From the NCBI RefSeq assembly GCF_003131185.1, contig NZ_QFFU01000023.1, positions 1 to 64,000 on the forward strand: a stretch of 64,000 nt of DNA. The letters are read 5' to 3'. The DNA comes from Pseudomonas ovata (GTDB taxonomy: Bacteria > Pseudomonadota > Gammaproteobacteria > Pseudomonadales > Pseudomonadaceae). The translations under genes and the position numbers were made by a program. Under the pieces are notes generated by a model. It saw only the letters and a list, made by a program, of their open reading frames with translations. It was not told where the DNA came from and made no database searches. Below are positions 1 to 8,444 of this stretch, piece after piece. Position 1 is the first letter of the stretch, and every line of letters starts with the position of its first letter.

Positions 1-5
1 TCAAT

Positions 6-16
6 TGTTAAAGAGC
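6..16 (-). promoter_or_regulatory. boxA antitermination element of an rRNA operon leader
   Basis: Read on the minus strand this is GCTCTTTAACA, the core of the NusB/NusE-binding boxA found in rrn leaders. It implies that a 16S rRNA gene begins just beyond the left edge, transcribed leftward. The 16S gene itself is not in the window, so the call rests on boxA plus the three promoters upstream of it. Confidence 0.7.
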
Positions 17-51
17 GGTTGGTTGAGCTGTTCGCTTCAACCGAGGCGCGC

Positions 52-79
52 ATTCTACAGCGCCTGTGTAACATGTCAA
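52..79 (-). promoter_or_regulatory. rrn promoter nearest the 16S gene
   Basis: On the minus strand there is TTGACA (79-74), a 16-bp spacer and TAGAAT (57-52), followed by a GC-rich discriminator (GCGCGCC). A GC-rich discriminator is typical of stringently controlled stable-RNA promoters. It lies about 36 bp before boxA. Confidence 0.65.
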
Positions 80-171
80 GTGATTATTTTCGGAAGTTTC
101 CAGAGCAACTCTGAAGCCTTCATCACTTGCGTGCCGACTGATCTTTCGATCAACTCGTCAGCGGGAGGCGA

Positions 172-199
172 ATAATACAGCATTGAAACTTGCTGTCAA
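172..199 (-). promoter_or_regulatory. middle rrn promoter
   Basis: On the minus strand there is TTGACA (199-194), a 16-bp spacer and TATTAT (177-172). It has the same architecture and spacer length as the promoters on either side, which supports a tandem rrn promoter array. Confidence 0.6.
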
Positions 200-314
200 C
201 TGCCTTTTTTCACCGCTGTGGCCCTGAGGCCAGCACCACCCCCTCGCCGATTTCTTATCCAACTCATTGATATTCAAGAAGTTTTCAGTTTCTTCCGCGG
301 CGGGAATGGTGCGC

Positions 315-342
315 ATTATAGAGCGCTGAGACAGGGCGTCAA
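315..342 (-). promoter_or_regulatory. distal rrn promoter
   Basis: On the minus strand there is TTGACG (342-337), a 16-bp spacer and a consensus TATAAT (320-315), then GCGCACC. It is the farthest of three tandem promoters that fill most of the 536-bp gene-free left end. An open frame opposite these promoters is not considered coding. Confidence 0.65.
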
Positions 343-536
343 CACTTAATTTCAATAATGTGAAATTAACGCTTCAATCCCCTTTAAGCACCACTTCTTC
401 TATATAAACAGAAGCACTTTGTATTCACCCAAAGATATTGTCAGACAAAATTACCAATAGCGCTTGTCGGATTCGCATCGGTGCGCTATCTGTGCAGCGC
501 ATAGCCCCTCGTAACCCTGATCTGCGGAAGTGCCTT

Positions 537-1199
537 ATGCCCTTCGAACTCCCTGTGCACAGCGCGTCCCCCAGCAAGCCCGCCAGTCGTATTCGTCAGA
601 AAAACCAGCAGCTGATACTGAAGGCTGCCGAAGACGAGTTTGCCCGGCACGGATTCAAGGGTACCAGCATGAATTCCATTGCCCTCAAGGCGGGCCTGCC
701 CAAGGCCAACCTGCATTACTACTTCAACAACAAGCAGGGGCTGTACATCGCCTTGCTCAATGACATCATCGAGCAATGGGACACCACCTTCAATCACTTG
801 ACGGTGGAGGATGACCCGGCCACGGCGCTGACCGCCTATATCCGCGCAAAAATGGAGTTCTCACGGCGCCAGCCCCAAGCGTCGCGAATCTTTGCCATGG
901 AAATCATCAGTGGCGGCGAATGCATGAACCAGCATTTCAACCAGGATTACCGCCAATGGTTCCGCGAGCGTGCCGCCATATTCCAGGCCTGGATCGATGC
1001 CGGCAAAATGGACCCGATCGACCCGGTCAACCTGATCTTCCTTTTATGGAGCAGCACCCAGCACTACGCCGACTTTGCCGATCAGATCTGCCGCCTCACC
1101 GATCGCAGCCGCCTGACCCGACAGGACATGGACTTGGCAGGCGACAACCTGGTCCGTATCATTCTCAAGGGTTGCGGGTTGACGCCACCGGCCTTGTAA
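537..1199 (+). CDS. TetR family regulator, RutR-like
   Basis: A 220-aa DNA-binding repressor. The N-terminal TetR helix-turn-helix spans about residues 20-66 (EFARHGFKGTS, then LPKANLHYYFNNKQGLY). The C-terminal part, with SRIFAMEIISGG and LWSSTQHYADF, resembles the RutR/YcdC ligand domain. Known RutR binds pyrimidines and controls their breakdown; whether this one does is not shown. The ATG at 537 has a GGAAG ribosome site about 8 nt upstream and was preferred to an in-frame TTG at 438 that would add 33 atypical residues. It faces the rrn leader divergently. Confidence 0.85.
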   Translation: MPFELPVHSASPSKPASRIRQKNQQLILKAAEDEFARHGFKGTSMNSIALKAGLPKANLHYYFNNKQGLYIALLNDIIEQWDTTFNHLTVEDDPATALTAYIRAKMEFSRRQPQASRIFAMEIISGGECMNQHFNQDYRQWFRERAAIFQAWIDAGKMDPIDPVNLIFLLWSSTQHYADFADQICRLTDRSRLTRQDMDLAGDNLVRIILKGCGLTPPAL

Positions 1200-1232
1200 T
1201 ATGCAGCTCCCGTAATCCGTCGGACACCGTGC

Positions 1233-1820
1233 ATGCCCTCGACCCTTGTCGACTTTTGTGAGTTTCGCGAGGAGATTCGCAAAAGCCGCTTCATCACCCT
1301 CGCCGGCCCCATCACCAGCGCCGCTCAGGCGCAGGCCTTCATAGAACAGCACAGCGACCTGGACGCCACCCATAACTGCTGGGCCTGGAAACTGGGCGAC
1401 CAGTACCGCAGCAACGACGATGGTGAACCGGGCGGTACGGCCGGGCGGCCGATCCTGGCGGCCATCGAGGCGCAGGACTTCGATCAGGTCGTGGTGCTGG
1501 TCATTCGCTGGTACGGCGGCATCCAGCTGGGCACTGGCGGACTGGCCCGCGCCTATGGCGGCGGTGCGAACAAATGCCTGCAACAGGCGCCGCGGCGTGC
1601 CCTGATCCATCGCCAGGCTTTTCACCTTGAGTGCGGCTTCAGCGAACTGACGCAGGTCAAGCTGCGACTGGCCGAACTCGATGGCCTGGTAGAAGAAGAA
1701 CACTTCACGGCCAACGGTGTGCAATTGTCGATTGCCGTGAGCCCTGAGCAGGTCGACACCCTGCGCCGGCAACTGGCCGACCTGAGCCGCGGTCGCATCC
1801 TGCTGCACGTCACCGAATAA
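1233..1820 (+). CDS. yigZ: YigZ/IMPACT family protein
   Basis: A 195-aa member of the UPF0029/IMPACT family. The conserved N-terminal domain is visible: KSRFI near residue 18, HNCWAWKLG at about 48-56, DDGEPGGTAGRPIL at about 62-75, and RWYGGIQLGTGGLARAYGG at about 91-109. A smaller alpha/beta domain (DUF1949) completes it. Family members have a ribosomal-protein-like fold, and eukaryotic IMPACT acts on Gcn2 signalling; the bacterial function is not settled. It starts 33 bp after the TetR gene and may be read through from it. Confidence 0.9.
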   Translation: MPSTLVDFCEFREEIRKSRFITLAGPITSAAQAQAFIEQHSDLDATHNCWAWKLGDQYRSNDDGEPGGTAGRPILAAIEAQDFDQVVVLVIRWYGGIQLGTGGLARAYGGGANKCLQQAPRRALIHRQAFHLECGFSELTQVKLRLAELDGLVEEEHFTANGVQLSIAVSPEQVDTLRRQLADLSRGRILLHVTE

Positions 1821-1859
1821 TCCAGGACCTCAATTGCCCACAACTACTGTGCACCCGGC

Positions 1860-2230
1860 TGTGGATAAGCTGAGCACACCGCGCTACAGCCCTTGCAGGC
1901 CGGCCCTTACACGAAACTGATCACTTTTCGACCAAGCGCCATAGCCAAGCCATGAAGGACGGCCCGAACGACCGCCAATCTTCTGCAGGCGCCCGAATTT
2001 CGCGGCCTGCACGTTACTCACCATAACGGTGGATCAGCCTGTGGATAACCGGTGCAAGCCTTGCGCAACAGCCTTGTGCACCGCCCCTGCAGCAGCCTGT
2101 ACAGTTTTTAACCAAAAGCCGAACGCACGGCGCAGCATCCGCTGCGGTCAGAAACAGTGTATCCACAGGTCCGCGCCTGCATTACGCTGCCGGACCGCAC
2201 TGTCGACGCCTGGCGCGACAACTATCCACA
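1860..2230. promoter_or_regulatory. cluster of four DnaA-box-like sites
   Basis: The 425-bp gene-free stretch 1821-2245 holds two exact DnaA boxes on the minus strand (TTATCCACA as TGTGGATAA at 1860-1868 and 2040-2048). It also holds two 8-of-9 matches on the plus strand (GTATCCACA at 2159-2167 and CTATCCACA at 2222-2230). The last lies just before the ribosome site of the following SDR gene. Possible roles are DnaA titration, a DARS/datA-like site, or DnaA control of the SDR gene. No oriC gene set (dnaA, dnaN, rpmH) is nearby. Confidence 0.5.
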
Positions 2231-2245
2231 GAAAAGGAGTTTTCC

Positions 2246-2932
2246 ATGTCTGCCGAAAAAACTGCGCTGATCATCGGTGCCTCTCGCGGCCTGGGCCTGG
2301 GGCTGGTCCAGCGCCTGACCGAACAGAACTGGAAAGTCATCGCCACCGTGCGCGACCCGCACAAGAGCGACGCCTTGAAAGCCATTGGTGGCGTGCACAT
2401 CGAAACCCTCGACATCGACGACAATGCCTCGGTGCAAGTGTTGATCCAGAAGCTCAAGGGTGAAGTGTTCGACGTGCTGTTCGTCAATGCCGGTACGCTG
2501 GGCGCCGCCCATCAGAGTGCGGCCCAATCGACCGCCGCCGAACTGGGCCAGTTGTTCCTGACCAATGCCGTAGCGCCCATCCGCCTGGCCGAATACCTGG
2601 TTGGCCAGGTGCGACCCGGCACCGGCATCATCGCGTTCATGAGTTCGGTGCTGGGCGGCGTCGCTTGCCCGGACGGCGACACCATGGGCCTTTATAAAGC
2701 CAGCAAGGCTGCCCTGAACTCCATGACCAACACCTTCGTCACCCGCTTGCCGGAACCGCGGCCAACCGTACTGTCGCTGCATCCGGGCTGGGTCAAGACC
2801 GACATGGGCGGCGAGCATGCCGAGATCGACGTCCTGACCAGCACCACCGGCCTGGTGCAACAACTCAATGCCTACGCCGGCAAGGGCGGCCACCACTTCA
2901 TCAACTACAAGGGCGAACCCCTGACCTGGTAA
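2246..2932 (+). CDS. short-chain dehydrogenase/reductase (C-factor-like SDR)
   Basis: A 228-aa classical-size SDR. The NAD(P)-binding motif GASRGLG sits at residues 11-17, VNAG at about 80, and the catalytic Tyr150-Lys154 in LYKASKAALNSM. Overall resemblance is to C-factor/CsgA-type oxidoreductases, whose substrates are mostly unknown. A strong AAAAGGAG ribosome site lies 8 nt before the ATG. The gene ends 7 bp from the convergent chaA stop, so the two transcripts meet tail to tail. Confidence 0.85.
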   Translation: MSAEKTALIIGASRGLGLGLVQRLTEQNWKVIATVRDPHKSDALKAIGGVHIETLDIDDNASVQVLIQKLKGEVFDVLFVNAGTLGAAHQSAAQSTAAELGQLFLTNAVAPIRLAEYLVGQVRPGTGIIAFMSSVLGGVACPDGDTMGLYKASKAALNSMTNTFVTRLPEPRPTVLSLHPGWVKTDMGGEHAEIDVLTSTTGLVQQLNAYAGKGGHHFINYKGEPLTW

Positions 2933-2939
2933 AACCGCG

Positions 2940-4031
2940 TCAGAGTCCCAGGCACGACAGCATGATGAAGGTTGCAAACAACACGAAATGCGTCATGCCT
3001 TCGATGGCATTGGTCTGTCCGTCATTGAGGTTAATTGCACAGACCAGCAAGGTGATGAACACCATGACCGTCTGCACCGGCGTCATGGCCATCTGGAACG
3101 GCTGATCGTTGTACAGCGCCATGGCCTCCATCACCGGCACCGTCAGGATCACCGTGGACAGCGACGCGCCCAGGGCGATGTTGACCACCGACTGCATGCG
3201 GTTGGCCAGGGCGGCGCGCAATGCAGTGAGAATCTCCGGCGACGCCGAGATCGCAGCCACCAAAATGGCGGTCATCACCGGCGGCGCGCCACTGCCCTCC
3301 AGCCCCAGGTCCAGCGTTTGCGCCATGACCTCGGCCAGCGCGCCGATCACAATGACCCCCACTACCAATGTCGCGATCGAACGCGTCAGGTTGATGGCAC
3401 CGCCATGCGCCTGATCAGCGTCTTTGTGCTGTTTCTTTTCCGGGTAGCTGTAGCTGAAGAAATAGCTGTGCGGCCCGACCTGCATGCGCAGGAACAAGGC
3501 ATACAGCACCACCATCGCGCCAATGGTGAAGGCTGAATACAACTTCCAGTCGCCTTCGGGAATGAACTCGGGCACCACCATCGACACGCCCATCGCGGTC
3601 AGGATCATCACGCTGTAGGTGCGCGCTGAACTGTCGTTGTAGGACTGCTCGCCATGCTTGAGCCCGCCCATCAGCGCGGCCAGGCCAAGAATTCCGTTGA
3701 TGTCCAGCATCACCGCGGCATAAATCGTGTCGCGCACCAGCGTCGGCGAAGGCTCGTTGCTCATCATGATGGCCAGGATCACCACCTCTACCAGCACCGC
3801 CGACAAGGTCAGGATCATGGTGCCGTAGGGATCACCGACCTTCTCGGCCAGCACCTCGGCGTGATGGGCCACGCGCATCGACGCACAGATGATAAAGCCC
3901 ACCAGCACAAGACCCGCGACCAGCGCCACGGTGCGTCCGTTGCTGAGCAGCAGATGCTCCAGCGCATAGGCCGCCACGGTGGCAATGATCGCCAGAAGAA
4001 GAAGTTTTTCCTGCTTGAAGACTGAGCCCAT
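2940..4031 (-). CDS. chaA: Ca2+/H+ antiporter, ChaA type
   Basis: A 363-aa integral membrane protein with about ten hydrophobic segments in two related halves, as in the CaCA cation/Ca2+ exchanger superfamily. Each half has an acidic alpha-repeat-like segment: GTMILTLSAVLVEVVIL in the first, and ILVAAISASPEILTALRAAL in the second. ChaA exports Ca2+ or Na+ in exchange for protons at the inner membrane. The start MGSVFKQEK was chosen because the 20 residues that an upstream start would add look non-membrane and unconserved. It diverges from the deaminase gene. Confidence 0.85.
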   Translation of the reverse strand: MGSVFKQEKLLLLAIIATVAAYALEHLLLSNGRTVALVAGLVLVGFIICASMRVAHHAEVLAEKVGDPYGTMILTLSAVLVEVVILAIMMSNEPSPTLVRDTIYAAVMLDINGILGLAALMGGLKHGEQSYNDSSARTYSVMILTAMGVSMVVPEFIPEGDWKLYSAFTIGAMVVLYALFLRMQVGPHSYFFSYSYPEKKQHKDADQAHGGAINLTRSIATLVVGVIVIGALAEVMAQTLDLGLEGSGAPPVMTAILVAAISASPEILTALRAALANRMQSVVNIALGASLSTVILTVPVMEAMALYNDQPFQMAMTPVQTVMVFITLLVCAINLNDGQTNAIEGMTHFVLFATFIMLSCLGL

Positions 4032-4201
4032 TGTGGTTTTCCATCTGAATGACGCAAGGTTGCTTGCAGTCTCAGAACCACCATGTGTCAAAAGGTTTCA
4101 AGCGGCAGACCTGACGCCCACCGACCGTTCGGTCAGCTTTCACCCACACCAAGGTGGCCATCTGTAAAATGCCCGGCCATTGCACCTGATGAGAGCCTTC
4201 C

Positions 4202-5155
4202 ATGTACGACTGGTTGAACGCCCTGCCCAAGGCAGAACTGCACCTGCACCTTGAGGGCTCGCTGGAGCCTGAACTGCTGTTCGCCCTGGCCGAGCGCAAC
4301 AGGATTGCCCTGCCCTGGAACGACGTCGACACCCTGCGCCAGGCTTATGCCTTCAATAACCTGCAAGAGTTTCTCGACCTTTATTACCAGGGCGCGGACG
4401 TGCTGCGTACCGAGCAGGACTTCTATGACCTGACCTGGGCCTACCTGCTGCGCTGCAAGGCGCAGAACGTGATCCACACCGAACCCTTCTTCGACCCGCA
4501 GACCCACACCGACCGCGGCATCCCGTTCGAGGTGGTGCTGGGGGGCATCAATCAGGCCCTGAAGGACGGCAAGCAGCAGTTGGGCATCGGCAGCGGCCTG
4601 ATCCTGAGCTTTCTGCGCCATCTCAGCGAAGAACAGGCCGAGCAGACCCTGGACCAGGCCCTGCCGTTTCGCGATGCCTTCGTGGCCGTCGGCCTGGACA
4701 GCTCGGAAATGGGTCATCCACCGAGCAAGTTCCAGCGTGTATTCGACCGCGCCCGCAGCGAAGGCTTCCTCACCGTGGCCCATGCCGGTGAAGAAGGCCC
4801 GCCCGAGTACATCTGGCAAGCGCTGGACCTGCTCAAGATCCAGCGGATCGACCATGGCGTGCGCGCCATCGAAGACGAGCGCCTGATGCAGCGCATCATC
4901 GACGAACAGATCCCGCTGACGGTCTGCCCGTTGTCCAATACCAAACTGTGCGTGTTCGACGACATGAGCCAGCACAACATCCTCGACATGCTCGAGCGTG
5001 GCGTGAAGGTGACGGTCAATTCCGACGACCCGGCCTACTTCGGCGGCTATGTGACGGAAAACTTCCACGCCCTGCACACCCACCTGGGCATGACCGAGGA
5101 CCAGGCCCGCCGCCTGGCGCAAAACAGCCTGGATGCGCGGCTGGTCAAGCCCTGA
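4202..5155 (+). CDS. add: adenosine deaminase family enzyme, probably adenine deaminase
   Basis: A 317-aa zinc amidohydrolase. Metal ligands H14 and H16 lie in ELHLHLEGS, the HAGEE motif holds H194 and E197, a further His occurs in RIDHG, and the metal/catalytic Asp pair is S274-D275-D276-P. It lets the cell salvage adenine or adenosine as hypoxanthine or inosine. The sequence closely matches the Pseudomonas aeruginosa Pa0148 type that I recall as an adenine deaminase rather than an adenosine deaminase, so the usual symbol add may mislead. The start has GAGAG upstream. It converges on the ArsR-type gene. Confidence 0.9.
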   Translation: MYDWLNALPKAELHLHLEGSLEPELLFALAERNRIALPWNDVDTLRQAYAFNNLQEFLDLYYQGADVLRTEQDFYDLTWAYLLRCKAQNVIHTEPFFDPQTHTDRGIPFEVVLGGINQALKDGKQQLGIGSGLILSFLRHLSEEQAEQTLDQALPFRDAFVAVGLDSSEMGHPPSKFQRVFDRARSEGFLTVAHAGEEGPPEYIWQALDLLKIQRIDHGVRAIEDERLMQRIIDEQIPLTVCPLSNTKLCVFDDMSQHNILDMLERGVKVTVNSDDPAYFGGYVTENFHALHTHLGMTEDQARRLAQNSLDARLVKP

Positions 5156-5178
5156 GGCCTGTGCGGCCAATCAGCCTG

Positions 5179-5871
5179 TCAGGCCGCCGATGCGATCTTG
5201 CTGATCTCACGCTGGCCGTTTGAAGAGATCTGCAGCGTGTCGGACTCCTCGGTGGGGCGCAGCCAGCCCATCTGGATGAACAACTGCAACAGCCCCGCGC
5301 CCAAGGCACCGCCCAGGTGCGGGCTGAGTTCGTTGCAAGCGGGGCAGGCGCACACGGTTTCACGCTCGCGCTGAGCCAGGGCCGGCACGTAGATGCCACG
5401 CTCGGCGAACTTGGCCATGCCCTTGCTGGTGACTTCGATGCGCTGCTCCTGCTGGGCGATCCAGCCATCACCCAGCAGGCGCTGGTACAACTCGGCCGCC
5501 AGCTCGCCACCCAGATGATCGCAACACACCCGCGCCCGGCGCAGCGGCAATGGCGGCAGGGGCTGTACCTGCCGGCGGCTGACCTGCTCGGCACTGACCT
5601 GTGACGCACACGCCAGCGCCTGCACGGCGGCACCGATCTCGGGTGCGGCCAGTCGGAAGAAGCGCTTGCGCCCCCGGGTTTCCTGCTTGAGCAGGCCACC
5701 GGCCGCCAGGCGCGCCAGGTGCGCACCGGCAGACGCGGTAGACAAGCCCGCCTGCAAGGCCAGCTCATCGGCAGGGCGCGCAGCGCCATCCATCAAGGCC
5801 CAGAGCATCGCACTGCGCTTGGGATCGGCCAGCAATGCCGCGATCTGGCTGATGCTAGGTGCGTATTCCAT
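5179..5871 (-). CDS. ArsR-type winged-helix regulator
   Basis: A 230-aa protein with an N-terminal ArsR-like winged helix (about residues 5-85: LLADPKRSAMLWALMDG, then ELALQAGLSTASAGAHLARL as the recognition helices). The long C-terminal region contains Cys/His-rich spots (CCDHLGG and CACPACNELSPHLGG) that could bind a metal or ligand. The start at 5871 has GGGAG 8 nt upstream; a start nine codons further up lacks this. No operator or target gene is evident, and the 219-bp space upstream, towards the LysR gene, shows no clear feature. Confidence 0.8.
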   Translation of the reverse strand: MEYAPSISQIAALLADPKRSAMLWALMDGAARPADELALQAGLSTASAGAHLARLAAGGLLKQETRGRKRFFRLAAPEIGAAVQALACASQVSAEQVSRRQVQPLPPLPLRRARVCCDHLGGELAAELYQRLLGDGWIAQQEQRIEVTSKGMAKFAERGIYVPALAQRERETVCACPACNELSPHLGGALGAGLLQLFIQMGWLRPTEESDTLQISSNGQREISKIASAA

Positions 5872-6090
5872 GTATTCACTCCCTGTCGAAACATTCATCC
5901 ATCGCCTGCCGCCCAGCCTTCCGTGCTGCTGGCCATACGACAGTGCGACCCCTCCCAGGTCCGCAATTATAAGTCCCGCCTCTGTGCCCCGGCACCGGGA
6001 TAATGGCCATCATCGACGTGGTGCCTGCCAGCACCAGAGGCCATTGCGCTCATGTTGACACTTCACAGCTGAAAGCTGTGTTCACCCTTG

Positions 6091-7026
6091 CTATTTTCCG
6101 AAATGGCTGTAAGACATTTCGCCAGCCTGCGTCTCCCATTCAGCGCAGCGCTGTCGGAGCATCGCCAGCAACAGGTTGACCGGTCGGCTCAACTGCGCAC
6201 GATGACTGCACAACAGATTCAAGGGTGCCCATTCGCCACGCAGCTCGGGCATCAGCACCTTGAGCCGCCCGGCGCGGACATCGGCGGCCACATCCAGCCA
6301 CGACTTGTAGGCCACGCCCATGCCGGCCACCGCCCAGCGACGCACCACGTCGGCATCGTCACTGAATCGGTCACCGCGTACCGTCAGGCCGACCTCACGC
6401 TTGCCGTCCTCGAAGCGCCAATGGTCATGGATGCGCTCGCCCAGCCGGTACAGCAGGCAATTGTGCAACGCCAGGTGCTCGACCTGCTGCGGCTCGCCAT
6501 GCCGGGCCAGATACGCCGGGGAAGCGCACAGTACACGGCGGTTGTCCGACGCCACCGGCAAGGCCACCAGGCTGGAGTCTTCAGGTTCGCCATAGCGCAG
6601 CGCGACATCCACCGGCTGGCGGAACAGATCGGTAATGCCATCGCCCAACAGCAGGCGCACGCTCAATAAGGGATGTTGTTGCTGAAAATCATCCAGCCAG
6701 GGCAACAGCACATTGCGCCCGAAATCCGAAGGCGCCGACAGCAGCAGCACCCCGCTGCACTGGTCCTGGCGCCCGGCCAGCACGCGCTGACCTTCTTCCA
6801 GGCTGCTGAGCGCGGCGCGGGCATATTGCAAGAAGCCCTCGCCCTCGGCCGTCAGCCGCAGGCTGCGCGTCGAGCGGGCCAGCAAACGGGCACCCAGCCG
6901 TTGCTCAAGACGCTTGAGCGCCGCGCTGGCCACCGCCGCCGACAAATCCATTGCCCTGGCGGCGGCCGACAGGCTGCCCAGGTCGGCCGCGCGCACAAAC
7001 AACTGCACATCGTCAAAACGCAGCAT
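6091..7026 (-). CDS. LysR family transcriptional regulator
   Basis: A 311-aa LTTR. The N-terminal helix-turn-helix is at about residues 1-60 (MLRFDDVQLFVRAADLGSLS, then VASAALKRLEQRLGARLLARSTRSLRLT), followed by a periplasmic-binding-like effector domain. It is divergent from the MDR oxidoreductase with 113 bp between, the usual layout when an LTTR controls its neighbour. The start at MLRFDD gives a normal LTTR N-terminus; an upstream start would add 47 unrelated residues. Confidence 0.9.
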   Translation of the reverse strand: MLRFDDVQLFVRAADLGSLSAAARAMDLSAAVASAALKRLEQRLGARLLARSTRSLRLTAEGEGFLQYARAALSSLEEGQRVLAGRQDQCSGVLLLSAPSDFGRNVLLPWLDDFQQQHPLLSVRLLLGDGITDLFRQPVDVALRYGEPEDSSLVALPVASDNRRVLCASPAYLARHGEPQQVEHLALHNCLLYRLGERIHDHWRFEDGKREVGLTVRGDRFSDDADVVRRWAVAGMGVAYKSWLDVAADVRAGRLKVLMPELRGEWAPLNLLCSHRAQLSRPVNLLLAMLRQRCAEWETQAGEMSYSHFGK

Positions 7027-7139
7027 GGCCGCCTCGATTATCAAAAAAAAATTGAAAGAGCCTGCTGTTTTAGCCGGTTTTACCCTGCGTGCAAATAGGC
7101 AATGATCCCGCCATCGCTCAACCCCTTCAAGGACACGCC

Positions 7140-8153
7140 ATGAAAGCCATCGCCTATTACCAGCCACTGCCCCTTGACGACGCCAAGGCCCTGCAAGACA
7201 TCGAACTGCCCGAGCCGGTTGCCGGCCCGCGCGACCTGTTGGTAGAGGTCAAAGCCATTTCGGTCAATCCGGTGGACACCAAGATCCGTCGCAATGTCGC
7301 GCCGCAGGACGGCGCGGCCAAGGTGCTGGGCTGGGACGTTGCCGGCGTGGTTGTGGCGGTGGGCAGCGAAGTGACGTTGTTCCAGCCAGGCGACAAGGTG
7401 TTTTATGCCGGCGACCTGACCCGCCCGGGCGGCAACAGCGAACGCCATGTGGTGGACGAACGCATTGTCGGGCACATGCCGGCCTCGCTGGATTTTGCCC
7501 ATGCCGCGGCCTTGCCATTGACAGCCATTACCGCCTGGGAACTGCTCTTCGAGCGTCTGCAGGTCGCCGAAGGGGGTGCGCCGCAAGAGCAAACGCTGTT
7601 GATCGTCGGTGCGGCCGGCGGGGTCGGTTCGATCCTGACCCAACTGGCACGGCAGCTGACGTCGATGAAAGTCATCGGCACCGCGTCACGCCCCGAAACC
7701 GCCGCCTGGGTGCGTGAACTGGGCGCCCATGAGGTGATCGACCACAGCCGGCCCTTGCAGGAAGAGTTACAGCGTATCGGCATCAAGGACGTCACGCATG
7801 TGGCGAGCCTGACCCACACTGACCAGCACCTGGCACACCTGGTCGAGGTGCTCAGGCCCCAGGGCAAACTGGCACTGATCGACGACCCCGAGCACCTGGA
7901 CATCAAGCAGCTAAAGCGCAAGAGCCTGTCGCTGCACTGGGAGTTCATGTACACCCGCTCGATGTTCCAGACCGACGACATGATCGAACAGCATCACCTG
8001 CTCGATCGCGTCGCCCGGCTGATCGATGCCGGCACCCTGAAAACCACGTTCGGCGAGCACTTCGGCACCATCAATGCCGACAACCTGCGCCGCGCCCACG
8101 CCCTGCTCGAAAGCGGCAAGGCCAAGGGCAAGATCGTGCTTGAGGGGTTCTAG
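7140..8153 (+). CDS. MDR-family zinc-type alcohol dehydrogenase / quinone oxidoreductase
   Basis: A 337-aa medium-chain reductase. The GroES-like N-terminal part includes LGWDVAGVVVAVG; the Rossmann cofactor site is VGAAGGVGSILTQLAR at about residues 159-174. The structural-zinc Cys cluster of true zinc ADHs is not visible, so it is probably an NADPH:quinone/enone reductase-like member. Likely controlled by the divergent LysR gene. Its TAG stop codon (8151-8153) lies inside the left arm of an inverted-repeat element. Confidence 0.85.
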   Translation: MKAIAYYQPLPLDDAKALQDIELPEPVAGPRDLLVEVKAISVNPVDTKIRRNVAPQDGAAKVLGWDVAGVVVAVGSEVTLFQPGDKVFYAGDLTRPGGNSERHVVDERIVGHMPASLDFAHAAALPLTAITAWELLFERLQVAEGGAPQEQTLLIVGAAGGVGSILTQLARQLTSMKVIGTASRPETAAWVRELGAHEVIDHSRPLQEELQRIGIKDVTHVASLTHTDQHLAHLVEVLRPQGKLALIDDPEHLDIKQLKRKSLSLHWEFMYTRSMFQTDDMIEQHHLLDRVARLIDAGTLKTTFGEHFGTINADNLRRAHALLESGKAKGKIVLEGF

Positions 8154-8444
8154 GGTCTGTTGCCGTTTCAGCACGGCCGCGCCGGCGCCCGTTTTGCCGC
8201 AAGGCAAGGCAGGCGCCGCAAAGTCTGGTCATTCCAGATGAGTGGCGAGTAACACAGTCTCACGGCAAAACAGGCCCGGCCCTTCGGGTTGCGTGCCCAA
8301 TCTCGCCAGGCGGTGTTGGAGGACTTGAAAAGGGCGTGACCCTTTTCTGCGTCCTGCGCCTGGCCTGGCCTGGCCTGGCCTGGCCTGGCCTGGCGAGATT
8401 GGGCCCGGCAACGCGGCTCGTGCTGAAACGGCAACAGCCCCTAG
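8150..8444. repeat. palindromic element with ~32-bp terminal inverted repeats between convergent genes
   Basis: The left end (8150-8181) and right end (8444-8412, reverse) both begin CTAGGG, one nucleotide that differs, then CTGTTGCCGTTTCAG, and stay nearly identical over 32-33 nt. A second inner inverted repeat, GCCCAATCTCGCCAGG at 8295-8310, is exactly matched at 8389-8404. Inside are a GAAAAGGG/CCCTTTTC hairpin (about 8327-8347) and a CCTGG tandem tract. The element carries no coding region. It may be a miniature mobile element or a long bidirectional terminator. The TAG at each tip is the stop codon of the flanking gene. Confidence 0.7.
8359..8393. repeat. pentanucleotide tandem repeat, (CCTGG)7
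   Basis: Seven perfect copies of CCTGG lie inside the palindromic element, between two convergent genes. Such tracts can vary in copy number by slippage. No reading frame crosses it, so phase variation of a protein is unlikely. Confidence 0.9.

Noticed and set aside
158..355. A 65-codon open frame in the rrn promoter region
   Set aside because: It overlaps the promoters on the same strand and resembles no protein family.
4123..4134. Short dyad GACCGTTCGGTC between chaA and the deaminase gene, like a TetR-type operator
   Set aside because: The arms are only 5 bp and no TetR gene is adjacent; chance cannot be excluded.
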